NCBI RefSeq assembly: GCF_011762185.1
Contig: NZ_JAASQJ010000002.1
Span: 372,001-436,000, forward strand
Direction: 5' to 3'
DNA length: 64,000 bases
Source of the DNA: Dyadobacter arcticus
GTDB taxonomy: Bacteria; Bacteroidota; Bacteroidia; Cytophagales; Spirosomataceae
Part shown: in pieces, positions 55,401-63,565 of the stretch
Layout: every line of letters starts with the position of its first letter
Position numbering within the stretch: the first letter of the stretch is position 1
The notes under the pieces: generated by a model
Database searches by the model: none
Seen by the model: only the letters and a program-made list of their open reading frames with translations
What the model was told of the DNA's origin: nothing
Made by a program: the position numbers and the translations under genes

Positions 55401-56436
55401 GATCCCGTCGGACCAGTTGCCATTCATTTTCGACCGTTTTTACCAGGCCGATAGCTCCTGGATTGCAGTCAAAAACCAGGAAGGGACCGGCATTGGATTG
55501 TCGCTGGTGAAAGAACTGGTACTCCTCATGGGCGGATGGATCACCGCTTACAGCACCGAACAGCAGGGAAGTGTTTTCAAAACATGGCTGCCATTCAAAA
55601 AAATCGGTGAGGGGATGGAGAAAGTTGATTTTAAGCAACCTGAACCCCAATCCGACATTTTAAGAAGCCTGGCCAATGAATCTCCTTCGGTACTGATCGT
55701 GGAAGATAACGATGACCTTGCTGACTACATCACTGAAAGCCTTCCAGCCCATTACCAAATCGAACGTTCGGAAAACGGCGAAGCTGGCTATAAAAAGGCC
55801 ATTGAACAGATGCCAGACCTGATCATTAGTGATGTAATGATGCCATTAATGAATGGTTATGAACTTTGTCAGAAACTTAAAGCAGACTTTCATACCAGTC
55901 ACATCCCTGTGATCATGCTTACCGCCAAATCCTCTGTGGAAAGTCGGTTGGAGGGACTGTCATTAGGTGCGGACGATTATCTTACCAAGCCTTTTCATGT
56001 AAAAGAATTGCAATTAAGGGTCCAAAATTTGCTTGAAAGCAGGCAAAGGCTTCGGGAAAGGGTTAAAAATGAATTGAATGAACCAGGTAACTTCTCGGAT
56101 ATTGCTCAGCCGGAACATACCGATCCATTCATTCTACATATCTATTCCATTCTAGAAAAAAAACTCGACAACTCGGCGTTTGGTAATGATGAATTGGTAG
56201 CTGAAATTGGAATGAGCAGGATGAGTATTTATCGGAAAGTAAAAAACTTAACAGGACTTTCCACCGGAGACCTGATCCGGCTATACCGGCTCAAACGAGC
56301 GACCGAATTGCTTAAGTCTGGTAGAAAAATAGCAGAAACCGCATATATGGTTGGTTTTGAAACCCCATCCCACTTTGCCAAAGTCTTCCGTGAACAATAT
56401 AGTATAACGCCCAGCCAATTTGTTGATCAGGATTAG
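52453..56436 (+). CDS. Hybrid two-component system regulator (HTCS), orphan
   Basis: This 1327-residue protein has a signal-like N-terminus and then about 14 periplasmic propeller repeats, for example FIWLATRDGLCRYDGR, NLWIMSETGDLDQFDPK and NIWIGTNQGLSRLDAR. A Y_Y_Y domain follows (about 690-770, KNRFRYRLEGLNDNWVYT), then a membrane helix (WAYLIYFLLAVALIIYLA). The DHp has His832 in FSNITHEFRTPLTLIL and the ATPase has NLLSNALKFSP and GTGIGLSLVKELV. A receiver has Asp1127 in ISDVMMPLMNGYELC, and an AraC output domain ends the protein. Such proteins sense glycan fragments and switch on a neighbouring utilisation locus; no susC/D lies beside it here. Confidence 0.96.
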   Translation: MPTVYRFIRFCILSWPFYQPVFPVFSQSGTLPVPELITSREGLPQAFVPAIVQDRQGFIWLATRDGLCRYDGRSFKVFQPDPGGHASLSSSAMADLVTDHKGNLWIMSETGDLDQFDPKTEKFENVSKRPSYARFPGRQKLHRFLIDKRDRLWGILMDGKIFYYDLKTNISNQLGDHSTTQKIASDEIGMSLAEDQNGNIWIATESGIQKFDEPRGTFLQFALSPQKEEKYEIGGLLIRGDGGILISSSKNLYVLNPATGNVQSYPLPVRGDEWWKTSIVQDQKGVIYFDQDDVLFRFTEKEGLTLAAKWKHNGEESASMFIDRSEVLWIGTDGAGIRKYDLRGTPFEASKYEVNFTMDLLTKWLGVPAAEIPVSVAKSISYFFRSAFDRQDNMWFNGGSWPIYKLNLKTGKISAIPDKAILSAKTSNNFGYNNNAEPPIPLAADPDGTIWAYHYNTAYQYDGLKMRWVKFPYPISDKPVLNVMQFVVDDSALWFATELEGLLKVDKKTGQKTRYVNRADNPSSLSSNSLFCLFADRFDPEKLWIGTFGSGLCLFNKKTGRCKRINADDGLPNNVIYSAIPDHSGNIWIGTNQGLSRLDARTLKTQNYTSEDGLIANEFNRLHFLQLPAGRIILGGIEGITAFDPANLKTDNYQPVIEITDIEINNVKKKPGIGGILNGAASQSFQRLDLTYDQNFLKIQFAALQFNKPGKNRFRYRLEGLNDNWVYTERPDAIYTGLKPGTYRLDLNATNTSGLWSKNVRTLDIVIRPPFWATWWAYLIYFLLAVALIIYLASRYKQRVRLQQAVALRKQEAEQLRTLDQMKTKFFSNITHEFRTPLTLILSPARQLLTEAEDPVKHQRLSIIEKNAEKLLLLINQLMELSKLEANAMKLSLQRGFLSEIFQNWIKPFENQAEQKKIEIRFVSELNAEYWFDAGKTETIVNNLLSNALKFSPAEGIITITLAEETISSQPGIIITVSDTGIGIPSDQLPFIFDRFYQADSSWIAVKNQEGTGIGLSLVKELVLLMGGWITAYSTEQQGSVFKTWLPFKKIGEGMEKVDFKQPEPQSDILRSLANESPSVLIVEDNDDLADYITESLPAHYQIERSENGEAGYKKAIEQMPDLIISDVMMPLMNGYELCQKLKADFHTSHIPVIMLTAKSSVESRLEGLSLGADDYLTKPFHVKELQLRVQNLLESRQRLRERVKNELNEPGNFSDIAQPEHTDPFILHIYSILEKKLDNSAFGNDELVAEIGMSRMSIYRKVKNLTGLSTGDLIRLYRLKRATELLKSGRKIAETAYMVGFETPSHFAKVFREQYSITPSQFVDQD

Positions 56437-56564
56437 TCCTTTCTTCAAAATAACAACATCACTTGCCATTTTGGACAATTACGATAGTATTTGGGACAAA
56501 TGCGAGTAAATCTGCTTAAAGTCGTGCGAGAATGATATAATGCTCAACGTTGGGAATGAAAAAT

Positions 56565-56587
56565 AGCGCAGCGATGTCCGCTGCGCT
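56565..56587 (-). terminator. Hairpin terminator of the DoxX-like gene
   Basis: AGCGCAGCG (56565-56573) and CGCTGCGCT (56579-56587) are a perfect inverted repeat with a 5-base loop. On the reverse strand it is followed by ATTTTTC, and it lies 29 bases after the stop of the DoxX-like gene. Confidence 0.75.
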
Positions 56588-56615
56588 CTTGAGTACTATG
56601 CAAATGTACATGCTT

Positions 56616-57020
56616 CTATTTTTTGAAGGGGATCAGGGCGCGGATTTTTTCATCTCTCAAATAGAGACCTGCCCAAACCAGGATCCCGAAAACCAATGCG
56701 AAATAGAGTGGCTGTCCTGCCCTTACCATAACCGCAATTGCCCCTCCCAGGTAGCCCGTAATTAAAATAGCCCCGAGCATTGCTGTCCTTGGAATGATAT
56801 AGAGAATGGTGGAGATGAGCAGCGCAATACCGATGCTCTGAACCTGGTCAACCGGCCAGCCCAACTGCGCAGAGCCTTCGATGGAATGCGATTCTTTGAT
56901 GACTTTCATGATCGAATCAAACAATAAGAACAAAATGCATATTGCGCTGATGATTTTTCCGGCCAGTACTGTTTTGTTGGTTCGGCTTTTGACGGTTGGG
57001 TTAACAAATGTAGCTTCCAT
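56616..57020 (-). CDS. DoxX-like membrane protein
   Basis: This 134-residue protein has four helices: KIISAICILFLLFDSIMKVI, VQSIGIALLISTILYIIP, LGAILITGYLGGAIAVMV and YFALVFGILVWAGLYL. The pattern matches DoxX-like proteins, as does the gene at 26132, though the two are not close. The function is unclear. TACCTTTG on the reverse strand (57067-57074) is a lone -7 box, with no spaced -33. Confidence 0.88.
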   Translation of the reverse strand: MEATFVNPTVKSRTNKTVLAGKIISAICILFLLFDSIMKVIKESHSIEGSAQLGWPVDQVQSIGIALLISTILYIIPRTAMLGAILITGYLGGAIAVMVRAGQPLYFALVFGILVWAGLYLRDEKIRALIPFKK

Positions 57021-57189
57021 GATTTCAAAGGTTAAAGTGTTTTTTTGGTTGATTAAATTGATATTTCAAAGGTAACGGGCGGATGAAATTTGCGTGCTGT
57101 GCAAAAACGGCAATAGTAGGGGGCTTTTGCGCCAGGAAGTAGAACCTAAGCTGCCCGGGCTTATCTAGTTCGGCAAAAACAGCACTTTA

Positions 57190-58128
57190 ATGTCAATTTC
57201 AAGACTTTATATCAGCTTATTCCTTCTTTCTTCAACTGTTTTAAATGTCTGTGCTGATGGCGGATACCGGCTTTGGCTGAAATATGATAAAATTAAAGAT
57301 GTCTCAACAAGAGATAGTTATACCAAAGCTATTCCGTTTATAGCCTGTTCTGATACCAGCCAAATCGGCAAAACGGCGTCGACTGAATTGCAAATCGGTT
57401 TAGAAGGTCTCTTGGGTGGAAAAATCCCAATTGTTAAGAACTTAGTTGTGGGCAAGAGCGGCATCAGGATTGAAATTTTGCCGCAATCGTTTTCCACAGG
57501 ACAAGACCGGAACGCGATTGGGAAGATTATAAACCTAATGATGAGATCGCGTGAAATTTATGTGAATTACAATACGCCACTGGGACTTACCCGACCATGG
57601 ACAGGCGCTCATTACGCCCCTGAACCCTGGCAAAATCGCAGTTCCCGCCCCGATTGGACAGCAGGTTATTATCATCGCGCCGATTCGCTTGGCATTGGTT
57701 TTGATCGAACTGCTACCGGCAGCAATGCATTGAGCGAATATCAGCCGCAAGTCAGAAAGCAACGGGAAAATGCAGAAACCTGCCCCCTGCCCTATTTGAT
57801 TTGGTTTCACCATATTCGCTGGGATCAAAAACTTTCATCAGGTAAAACGCTTTGGAATGAATTATGCACGCGATTTTACACCGGTGCGGATTCTGTAAGA
57901 TGGATGCAGAATGAATGGGCTTCTGTTAAAAATGCAGTCGATCCGGAAATTCATGCCAATGTAACTTCGCGTTTGGCCAAACAACAAAAGGAAGCGATCT
58001 GGTGGCGGGACGCGTGGGTGCTTTACTTACAAACATTTTCCAAACAGCCGGTTCCAGCGCCATTTCAGCAGCCGGAAATGACAGTGGAAGAAGTAAAACA
58101 ATCTGTTAATGTCTATTTATTAAGATAA
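57190..58128 (+). pseudogene. GH67 alpha-glucuronidase with the catalytic domain deleted in frame
   Basis: This 312-residue open frame has a signal peptide (1-22). A GH67 N-domain start follows (DGGYRLWLKYDKI, ELQIGLEGLLGGKIP, to about residue 98), then at once the C-domain (about 101-312): SREIYVNYNTPLGL, GAHYAPEPW, YYHRADSLGIGFDRTATGSNA, LIWFHHIRWD, GKTLWNEL, EIHANVTSRLAKQQKEAIWWRDAW. Full GH67 enzymes are about 700 residues; the middle TIM-barrel domain with the catalytic acid and base residues is gone. The join is near 57480-57495 and keeps the frame. It cannot be an active glucuronidase; a binding role for the retained domains cannot be excluded. Confidence 0.85.
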
Positions 58129-58173
58129 TTTTTCTCTTATCCCCGTGCAAAAGCCCGGGGCAGTTGAAATCAT

Positions 58174-58890
58174 ATGAGATATAGATTGATTTTTTTGATT
58201 CCCTTTGCGATTTTAGCTTTTTTCGGCTGTAAAAGCTTGAAAGACAGTCCAAAATTTAATTTTGCTGATGGCGTGTACTATACTAAATTGGATGGGAAAA
58301 GGGAGCAGGTATATGTCGAGAATACGGATGATTCAATTTCGATTTATGCTTTAAAAAAGGGCTGGCAGCACGCCCCCATCAAGCCGTCCCAGCTTGTCAA
58401 ACAAACATATCCTCAAAAAACCGCCGTTGAAACGATCGGCGCCAACAAGTACTGGCAGAAAGGCTTTGATGTGGACATCCTAACAATACCGATCAAATTC
58501 CGTCCATCCGCGCCTACTTTTCCGAAACAGTTCAGTAACCATCTTAACGGAGCTGTGTATCTGGGTTATCGCACCGACGTTTACCGTCTCGCTTTTGAGA
58601 AAGACCCAATTGGTCGCATTCATGAAAAAACCAAGCATTACGGCATTTCGGCCGGATTCATCACCGGCTTCGGCCTCACGCCGCTGAATTCCTGGGTAAC
58701 TAACAATGGCATCAACATTGAATACGACGGGCTCGCCTGGTCCAAAGGCATCGCATTCATCATGGGACTGGAAAACTTCACTTTCGGTCTGGTCGGAGGG
58801 ATAGATCATCTTTTGGATGAAAATAAACATTTGTGGATTTACCAAGGGAAACCTTATCTCGGCCTGGCAGTTGGCTTGAACCTGAATTAG
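58174..58890 (+). CDS. Lipoprotein of unknown function
   Basis: This 238-residue protein has a lipoprotein signal (IPFAILAFFGCKSLKD, Cys19). The mature part begins with DGVYYTKLDGKREQVYVENTDDSISIYAL, and a beta-rich C-terminal half contains HLNGAVYLGYRTDVYRL, SAGFITGFGLTPLNSWVTNN and YLGLAVGLNLN. The C-terminal half resembles small barrel or YadA-like strands, but I do not recognise a family. It follows the GH67 remnant on the same strand after 45 bases. Confidence 0.65.
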   Translation: MRYRLIFLIPFAILAFFGCKSLKDSPKFNFADGVYYTKLDGKREQVYVENTDDSISIYALKKGWQHAPIKPSQLVKQTYPQKTAVETIGANKYWQKGFDVDILTIPIKFRPSAPTFPKQFSNHLNGAVYLGYRTDVYRLAFEKDPIGRIHEKTKHYGISAGFITGFGLTPLNSWVTNNGINIEYDGLAWSKGIAFIMGLENFTFGLVGGIDHLLDENKHLWIYQGKPYLGLAVGLNLN

Positions 58891-58994
58891 AGATTTCTTC
58901 TCGGAATCGATAGCCATTGATTATCGAGGAACATTCAACCCTCCCGACATCTACTTTTTGGCACATTGGTCGATATAATTTCGGTTAGTGCATT

Positions 58995-59026
58995 CTTTTA
59001 CATTCATTTACACCCGAATGTAAAAG
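58995..59026 (+). promoter_or_regulatory. Inverted repeat just before the LytS-type kinase
   Basis: CTTTTACATTC (58995-59005) and GAATGTAAAAG (59016-59026) are a perfect 11-base inverted repeat with a 10-base loop, ending 12 bases before the start codon. TTTACA also recurs in direct orientation 10 bases apart (58997 and 59007), which could suit a LytTR protein. It may act as an operator or as a leader hairpin. Confidence 0.5.
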
Positions 59027-59038
59027 CCTGAAAATGAT

Positions 59039-60109
59039 ATGAGCGTCCTTGATAAGCAGGTCCGGTTTCCTTTCTCCAGCCGGCCGGTGACGGCCAAATA
59101 TGCGCTGGTGCATGCGGCATACTGGATCCTGATTACGGGGTTTTTTATGTATGAAAAAAGGTACCTGATTTACAAGGCCAGTTTAAACTACTTTACATTA
59201 TGCGTGGTCGGCCGTATCACCTTGCTGATCCTGATCGCTTACCTAAACCTGCACTATTTTTTACCGCGCTACCTGCTCAAAAAGCGTTATTTGAAATACT
59301 TCAGCCTGGTAATATTATCCATCCTGTGCTACCTCGTCGTTCAATGTCTTTTCGATTACTACCTCTACGGATTCATCATCGGCCCCATGCGGAACAGCAA
59401 TTGGATCGAAACACTATCATACAATTTTTTCAGTACGATGTGGTACCTGGCATTAATGGTTGCACTCAAACTGAGTATTGACTGGTACGAACAGCAAAGG
59501 ATTCTTCAAAAAATACTGGTCGAAAAGCTGAATGCGGAAGTCAACTTTCTGCGGTCACAGGTAAACCCGCATTTCCTCTTCAATATCCTTAATAACCTGT
59601 ATGCGTTGACGTTAAAGAAATCTGATCAGGCGCCGGAAGTGGTTATGAAATTGTCGGAAATGATGGAATATATGCTCTATGACAGCGACGATCCGAAAGT
59701 TGCGCTTGATAAGGAAATCAGTTACTTGCATAATTACATTGCATTGGAAAGGATCCGTTATGATAACAATCCGGACATTTCGTTTGAAGTTGCCGGGAAT
59801 CCGGATGGTAAAGAAATCGCCCCACTTCTGCTACTGCCGCTGCTCGAAAATGCATTCAAACATGGACTTAGTAAAAAAGCGGAAAATGGCTGGCTGCATG
59901 GGAAGATCAATGTAAATCAATCTGTTTTGGAAGTGACGGTTGAAAACAACAAATCGGCCACTTTGCCCGCGGAGGGAAAAGGCGGGATTGGCCTGGAAAA
60001 CCTGCGCAAACGGCTGGAACTGCTCTATCCGGCATCCCACCTTTTGCGGATTGACGATACGAAGGATAGTTTCAAAGTATTTATGGAAATCAAATTGCAA
60101 CCTGCTTAA
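59039..60109 (+). CDS. LytS-type sensor histidine kinase (His_kinase family)
   Basis: This 356-residue protein has four membrane helices (about 20-38, 53-73, 85-105, 128-145). The His_kinase signature follows: LRSQVNPHFLFNILNNLYAL, with the phospho-acceptor His178. The ATPase half has APLLLLPLLENAFKHGLSKK and GIGLENLRKRLELLYP. This class works with LytTR response regulators, and one is encoded at the end of this gene set (61119-61844), with two small secreted proteins between. The stop is 11 bases before the next gene. Confidence 0.95.
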   Translation: MSVLDKQVRFPFSSRPVTAKYALVHAAYWILITGFFMYEKRYLIYKASLNYFTLCVVGRITLLILIAYLNLHYFLPRYLLKKRYLKYFSLVILSILCYLVVQCLFDYYLYGFIIGPMRNSNWIETLSYNFFSTMWYLALMVALKLSIDWYEQQRILQKILVEKLNAEVNFLRSQVNPHFLFNILNNLYALTLKKSDQAPEVVMKLSEMMEYMLYDSDDPKVALDKEISYLHNYIALERIRYDNNPDISFEVAGNPDGKEIAPLLLLPLLENAFKHGLSKKAENGWLHGKINVNQSVLEVTVENNKSATLPAEGKGGIGLENLRKRLELLYPASHLLRIDDTKDSFKVFMEIKLQPA

Positions 60110-60120
60110 ACCTCTTAGCC

Positions 60121-60603
60121 ATGAAATTTACAAGATTTTTAATCCTGATGACACTGACTTTTGCCTCGGTAATGGCCACCAGTTCTTCCCCCGATCCTGT
60201 CACGTATGTATCCGCCAGTCCATGCGACGCGGTTGCGCGACATTATCTCGATATACCAAAAGACCTGGATTGCGAAATGATCAAATGGCGGCTCTCGTTG
60301 CACAAAGATCCACGGAACCAGTCGCCCACCCGCTTCGAATTGACCTACACCTATGGCATGACAAAGCCAGGCACCGAAGGTTTTATGAATGGGGGCTTTA
60401 CCAAAGCATTAAAAGGACAATGGTCTAGTACTAAAAGTACTGCTCCAAGCGCCGGAACGGATGTTTATAAACTGACTCCCGATTCAGGCAAGGGATCAAT
60501 TTCTTTTCTAAAACTGGATGAAAACGTACTCCATTTGCTCGATTTAAAAGGGAATTTAATGATCGGAAATGCAGGTTACAGTTATACTTTGAACAAACAA
60601 TGA
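60121..60603 (+). CDS. Small secreted protein of unknown function (paralogue A)
   Basis: This 160-residue protein has a signal peptide (RFLILMTLTFASVMAT). The mature part contains CEMIKWRLSLHKDPRNQSPTRFELTYTYG and ENVLHLLDLKGNLMIGNAGYSYTLNK. Two Cys lie in SPCDAVARHY and LDCEMIKW. It resembles the next gene in order and key residues (CExxKW..., the F/Y-rich strands and the same C-terminal end). It is encoded inside a two-component gene set, so it may be the ligand or an accessory sensor. Family not recognised. Confidence 0.7.
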   Translation: MKFTRFLILMTLTFASVMATSSSPDPVTYVSASPCDAVARHYLDIPKDLDCEMIKWRLSLHKDPRNQSPTRFELTYTYGMTKPGTEGFMNGGFTKALKGQWSSTKSTAPSAGTDVYKLTPDSGKGSISFLKLDENVLHLLDLKGNLMIGNAGYSYTLNKQ

Positions 60604-60608
60604 GGGCG

Positions 60609-61108
60609 ATGAAAAAAATATTGGTAGTGATCCTGACGCTGGCATTCGCAAATGCTTTTTCCCAATCAAAAAATCTGCTGAACGTTCCATCAAAAACCAC
60701 GACCCGCATTCCAGTTGCGGAAGGCGCCAATATCTGGGGAGTTTTTCACGGACGGGTACGGTGCCAGGAAATGGCGGAAGAATTAAAAATGCCGGTGGAG
60801 AGTACCTGCGAGAAACTAAAATGGAGCTTTACTTTTTTCCAGGACCCGGCAACCGGGAAACTCACTACTTACAAATGGGAAGGCTCCTTGTTCCGCGACA
60901 AAGCTATGGAAGGTCAATGCATTATATTAAAAGGAACGCCCAACAATCCCGACGCCGTTGTTGTGCAATTGAACCCGGATAAGCCCGATCAATCATTGTT
61001 TCTTTTGAAAGGGGAGATGATAATGTGTTGTTCATTCTTGACAGTAATAAAAATCTCATGAAAGGCGATGATTACCTGAGTTATACATTCAATCGGGTAG
61101 TTAATTAA
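60609..61108 (+). pseudogene. Small secreted protein, paralogue B, frameshifted near its end
   Basis: The reading frame starts MKKILVVILTLAFANAFSQS (ATG at 60609, with an alternative at 60600 overlapping the previous stop) and runs with CEKLKWSFTFFQDPATGKLTTYKWEG to residue 135 or so. At the GGGG run near 61012-61015 the frame changes: the original ends in MIMCCSFLTVIKIS, while the shifted frame continues DDNVLFILDSNKNLMKGDDYLSYTFNRVVN and stops at 61108. That tail matches the C-terminus of paralogue A. It is either a real frameshift, a slippery phase-variable tract, or a sequencing error. Confidence 0.75.
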
Positions 61109-61118
61109 TTTGTTTAGA

Positions 61119-61844
61119 ATGATCCATTGTGTCATCATTGACGACGAGCCGCTGGCTAGGGAAATTATTGAAGGTTATCTGTTAAAATCAGGTATAGCGC
61201 ATACCGTTATCCAATTCGGGAATGCGTCAGAAGCATTAAAATACTTTCAGGAACATGACGCCGATGTCCTTTTTTTAGACATTGAGATGCCGGAAATGAA
61301 TGGTATTGATTTCCTGAAAGCACTTTCACAACCGCCGGTAACCGTTTTCACAACTGCCTATCGGAATTATGCTTTCGAAGGATTTGAGTTGGGTGTTATT
61401 GATTTTTTGCTAAAACCGATCTCCTATGATCGGTTTTCACACGCATTGGAAAAAGTACAGGATTTTCTGGCCTTAAAGGATGAAAATACGAAAATTGAGA
61501 AAGATCCGGGCGAGCAGAAACTGGGATCGGTAATGGTGAAAAGCGGCGTACAGCGTATTTTGCTGGATTTCAATGAGGTAACACACATTCAAGGCTTGAA
61601 GGATTATGCCATTATCCATGCCGGAAAAGGCAAGATTGTGATCAAAGGTTCCATTAAAGCGATGCACGAAATTTTTCCCGCAAGCCACTTTATCCGCGTC
61701 CACAAATCCTTCATCGTCGCACTGGATAGGGTTAAACGCATTGAAAAAAACAGGATCATCCTTGGAGTAAATCAGATTCCGATTGGAAGAAATTACAAGG
61801 AGAATCTGCTTAAGGTGATAGGAGTGCAATCTTCTTCGAAATAA
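61119..61844 (+). CDS. LytTR-family response regulator
   Basis: The ATG at 61119 (MIHCVIIDDEPLAREIIEGY) is chosen over an upstream TTG. The 241-residue protein has a receiver domain with D54 in VLFLDIEMPEMNGIDFLKAL, DD at 8-9 and Lys in FLLKPISYDRF. The LytTR DNA-binding domain (about 140-238) has VKSGVQRILLDFNEVTHIQGLKDYAIIH and SHFIRVHKSFIVALDRVKRIEKN. It should be phosphorylated by the LytS-type kinase at 59039. Its 3' end overlaps the sigma factor gene on the other strand by 35 bases. Confidence 0.95.
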   Translation: MIHCVIIDDEPLAREIIEGYLLKSGIAHTVIQFGNASEALKYFQEHDADVLFLDIEMPEMNGIDFLKALSQPPVTVFTTAYRNYAFEGFELGVIDFLLKPISYDRFSHALEKVQDFLALKDENTKIEKDPGEQKLGSVMVKSGVQRILLDFNEVTHIQGLKDYAIIHAGKGKIVIKGSIKAMHEIFPASHFIRVHKSFIVALDRVKRIEKNRIILGVNQIPIGRNYKENLLKVIGVQSSSK

Positions 61845-63078
61845 CTCTCTGATCCGCTTTGGATTTGGTCAGTTCGAAGGAAGTCTTGAAATGTCCCATC
61901 GCTTTATGATTATCAATGCCCGTATACATCTCGCCCAGCAACATGTGGTACAAATGATGATTGGTCAGATCCAACTTTTCGGCTTCTTTGATTGCTGCCT
62001 CTTTCCCATTTGCTTTTGATAATGCAAATGTCCGGTTCAACGCTGCCATCGGCGAATATTCGATGATCAGCAATTGGTTATAAAGCTGCAAAATGCTTTC
62101 CCACTTCTCCTTTGTGTCAGTTTTAATTGTATGAAAATAGGCAATTCCCGCTTCCAGGTGGTATTTGGAGAGCTGGTGTCCGAAAGAAGCCTGGTTCATA
62201 AAATACTCCCCCTGCCTGATAAGGTCTTCGTCCCAAAGCAACTCGTCCTGGTCTTGATAAAGTACGGTTTCGCCCTGAGAATCAATCCGGGCTTCAAACC
62301 TGGACGAATGGAAACACATTAATGCAAGCAATGCATACACAGGCGGTTGACTCGTAATTTTACTTTCCAGCAGCAGATTAGTAAGTCGCATGGCTTCCAG
62401 GCATACGTCTTTCCGCAATGTGACATCGCTGCCAGCGGCATAGTAACCTTCATTGAAAAGAAGATAAAGGGTTGTCAAAACATTTTCAAGGCGTTTGTTG
62501 ATCTCTGACGTGCCTGGAAACTCTATTTTCACATCATTAAGGCGCAATTTCTCCCTCGCCCTGAAAAGCCGCTTGTTAATGGTTTCCTTATTGGTTAAAA
62601 ATGCCGCTGCAATTTCACTGATCCCGAAACCGCAAAGAATGTTAAGAGACAACCCAATTTGCGCCTCAGCAGGGATAGACGGATGACAAACTGCAAACAT
62701 CATCTGAAGCTGGCTGTCGGTAATGTTACGGTCCGAAAGGTCGATCTCGATATCCTCCCAGCCGGATGGTACTGAACTGGTTTGCTCATAGGTGATTTGC
62801 TTGGCAATTTTCTGATTGAAAAGCGTATTCCGTTTGAGATAATCCTTCGCCTTGTTTTTCGCGACGGTGTAAAGCCAGGCCGTTGGGTTTTCGGGCAGCC
62901 CTTTTATTCCCCAGGTTTCCGACGCTTGCAAGAATGTGTCACTCGCAATATCCTGCGCAATCTCGATATGCTCGAGACCAAAAAGTTTGGACAGAACAGC
63001 GGTTATTTTCCGATATTCTGTCCTGAAAAGATGCGGTAATATTTCGTTCTGATCCTGCAAATCCTTACATGCTTCCAA
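61810..63078 (-). CDS. ECF42-type RNA polymerase sigma factor with C-terminal extension (DUF6596)
   Basis: This 422-residue protein has sigma-2 (residues 20-88, SKLFGLEHIEIAQDIASDTFLQA, WLYTVAKNKAKDYLKRN) and sigma-4 (about 133-180, QMMFAVCHPSI, CGFGISEIAAAFLTNKETINKRLFRAREKLR). The long helical extension (about 185-422) has LYLLFNEGYYAAGSD and YSPMAALNRTFALSK, the DUF6596/TPR-like tail of ECF42 sigma factors. The tail replaces an anti-sigma factor in this group. It overlaps the YCII/DGPF gene by 14 bases, the classic ECF42 neighbour, and by 35 bases the LytTR gene on the opposite strand. Confidence 0.93.
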   Translation of the reverse strand: MEACKDLQDQNEILPHLFRTEYRKITAVLSKLFGLEHIEIAQDIASDTFLQASETWGIKGLPENPTAWLYTVAKNKAKDYLKRNTLFNQKIAKQITYEQTSSVPSGWEDIEIDLSDRNITDSQLQMMFAVCHPSIPAEAQIGLSLNILCGFGISEIAAAFLTNKETINKRLFRAREKLRLNDVKIEFPGTSEINKRLENVLTTLYLLFNEGYYAAGSDVTLRKDVCLEAMRLTNLLLESKITSQPPVYALLALMCFHSSRFEARIDSQGETVLYQDQDELLWDEDLIRQGEYFMNQASFGHQLSKYHLEAGIAYFHTIKTDTKEKWESILQLYNQLLIIEYSPMAALNRTFALSKANGKEAAIKEAEKLDLTNHHLYHMLLGEMYTGIDNHKAMGHFKTSFELTKSKADQRVISKKIALLSP

Positions 63079-63406
63079 TCTCCCTCACTTCCACGCTGCC
63101 GCCAAAACCCAATATCGGGCAGCCTTCAGCCAGTGCGGTGGCGTCTTCCAGAGATTCGGCTTTTACAATGGTGTAGCCACCAATCGATTCCTTGATTTCT
63201 GTGTACGGGCCATCGGTAATGACCTGGCCGGGACGCATTACTTTGCCATCGGACAATAAGCGGTTTCCCCGATCAACCAATTTGTTCTGTGCGGCGATAC
63301 CGCCGATCCAATCCATCCACATTTTCATACTAGCTTGCATTTCTTCGGGTGAAGGTGCTGGTCCCGGACGTCCTTCGGCTCTGAAAATTAATAAGAAGTC
63401 TTTCAT
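63065..63406 (-). CDS. YCII-family DGPF-type protein (ECF42 partner)
   Basis: This 113-residue protein has MKDFLLIFRAEGRPGPAPSPEEMQASMKMWMDWIGGIAAQN, then VITDGPYTEIKESIGGYTIVKAESLEDATALAEGCPI. The DGPY stretch is the DGPF motif of the YCII-related proteins that accompany ECF42 sigma factors. Members are small ferredoxin-like proteins, sometimes with hydrolase activity. It overlaps the sigma factor gene by 14 bases and is co-transcribed upstream of it, so it is likely translated first. Confidence 0.94.
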   Translation of the reverse strand: MKDFLLIFRAEGRPGPAPSPEEMQASMKMWMDWIGGIAAQNKLVDRGNRLLSDGKVMRPGQVITDGPYTEIKESIGGYTIVKAESLEDATALAEGCPILGFGGSVEVREIGSM

Positions 63407-63565
63407 TACAGTAAATTTTAAAGGTTAAAAACCAATGACGATTGGGTAATTCGGGATTGGACAAAAGCTGGTAAAAAATTTCAAATTCTTTCAAAAAACC
63501 TTTTGGTATGATTGTTTATTGGTCTGTTTTCAGTTGAAAATAGTGAATATATAACAGTCTCAAAC

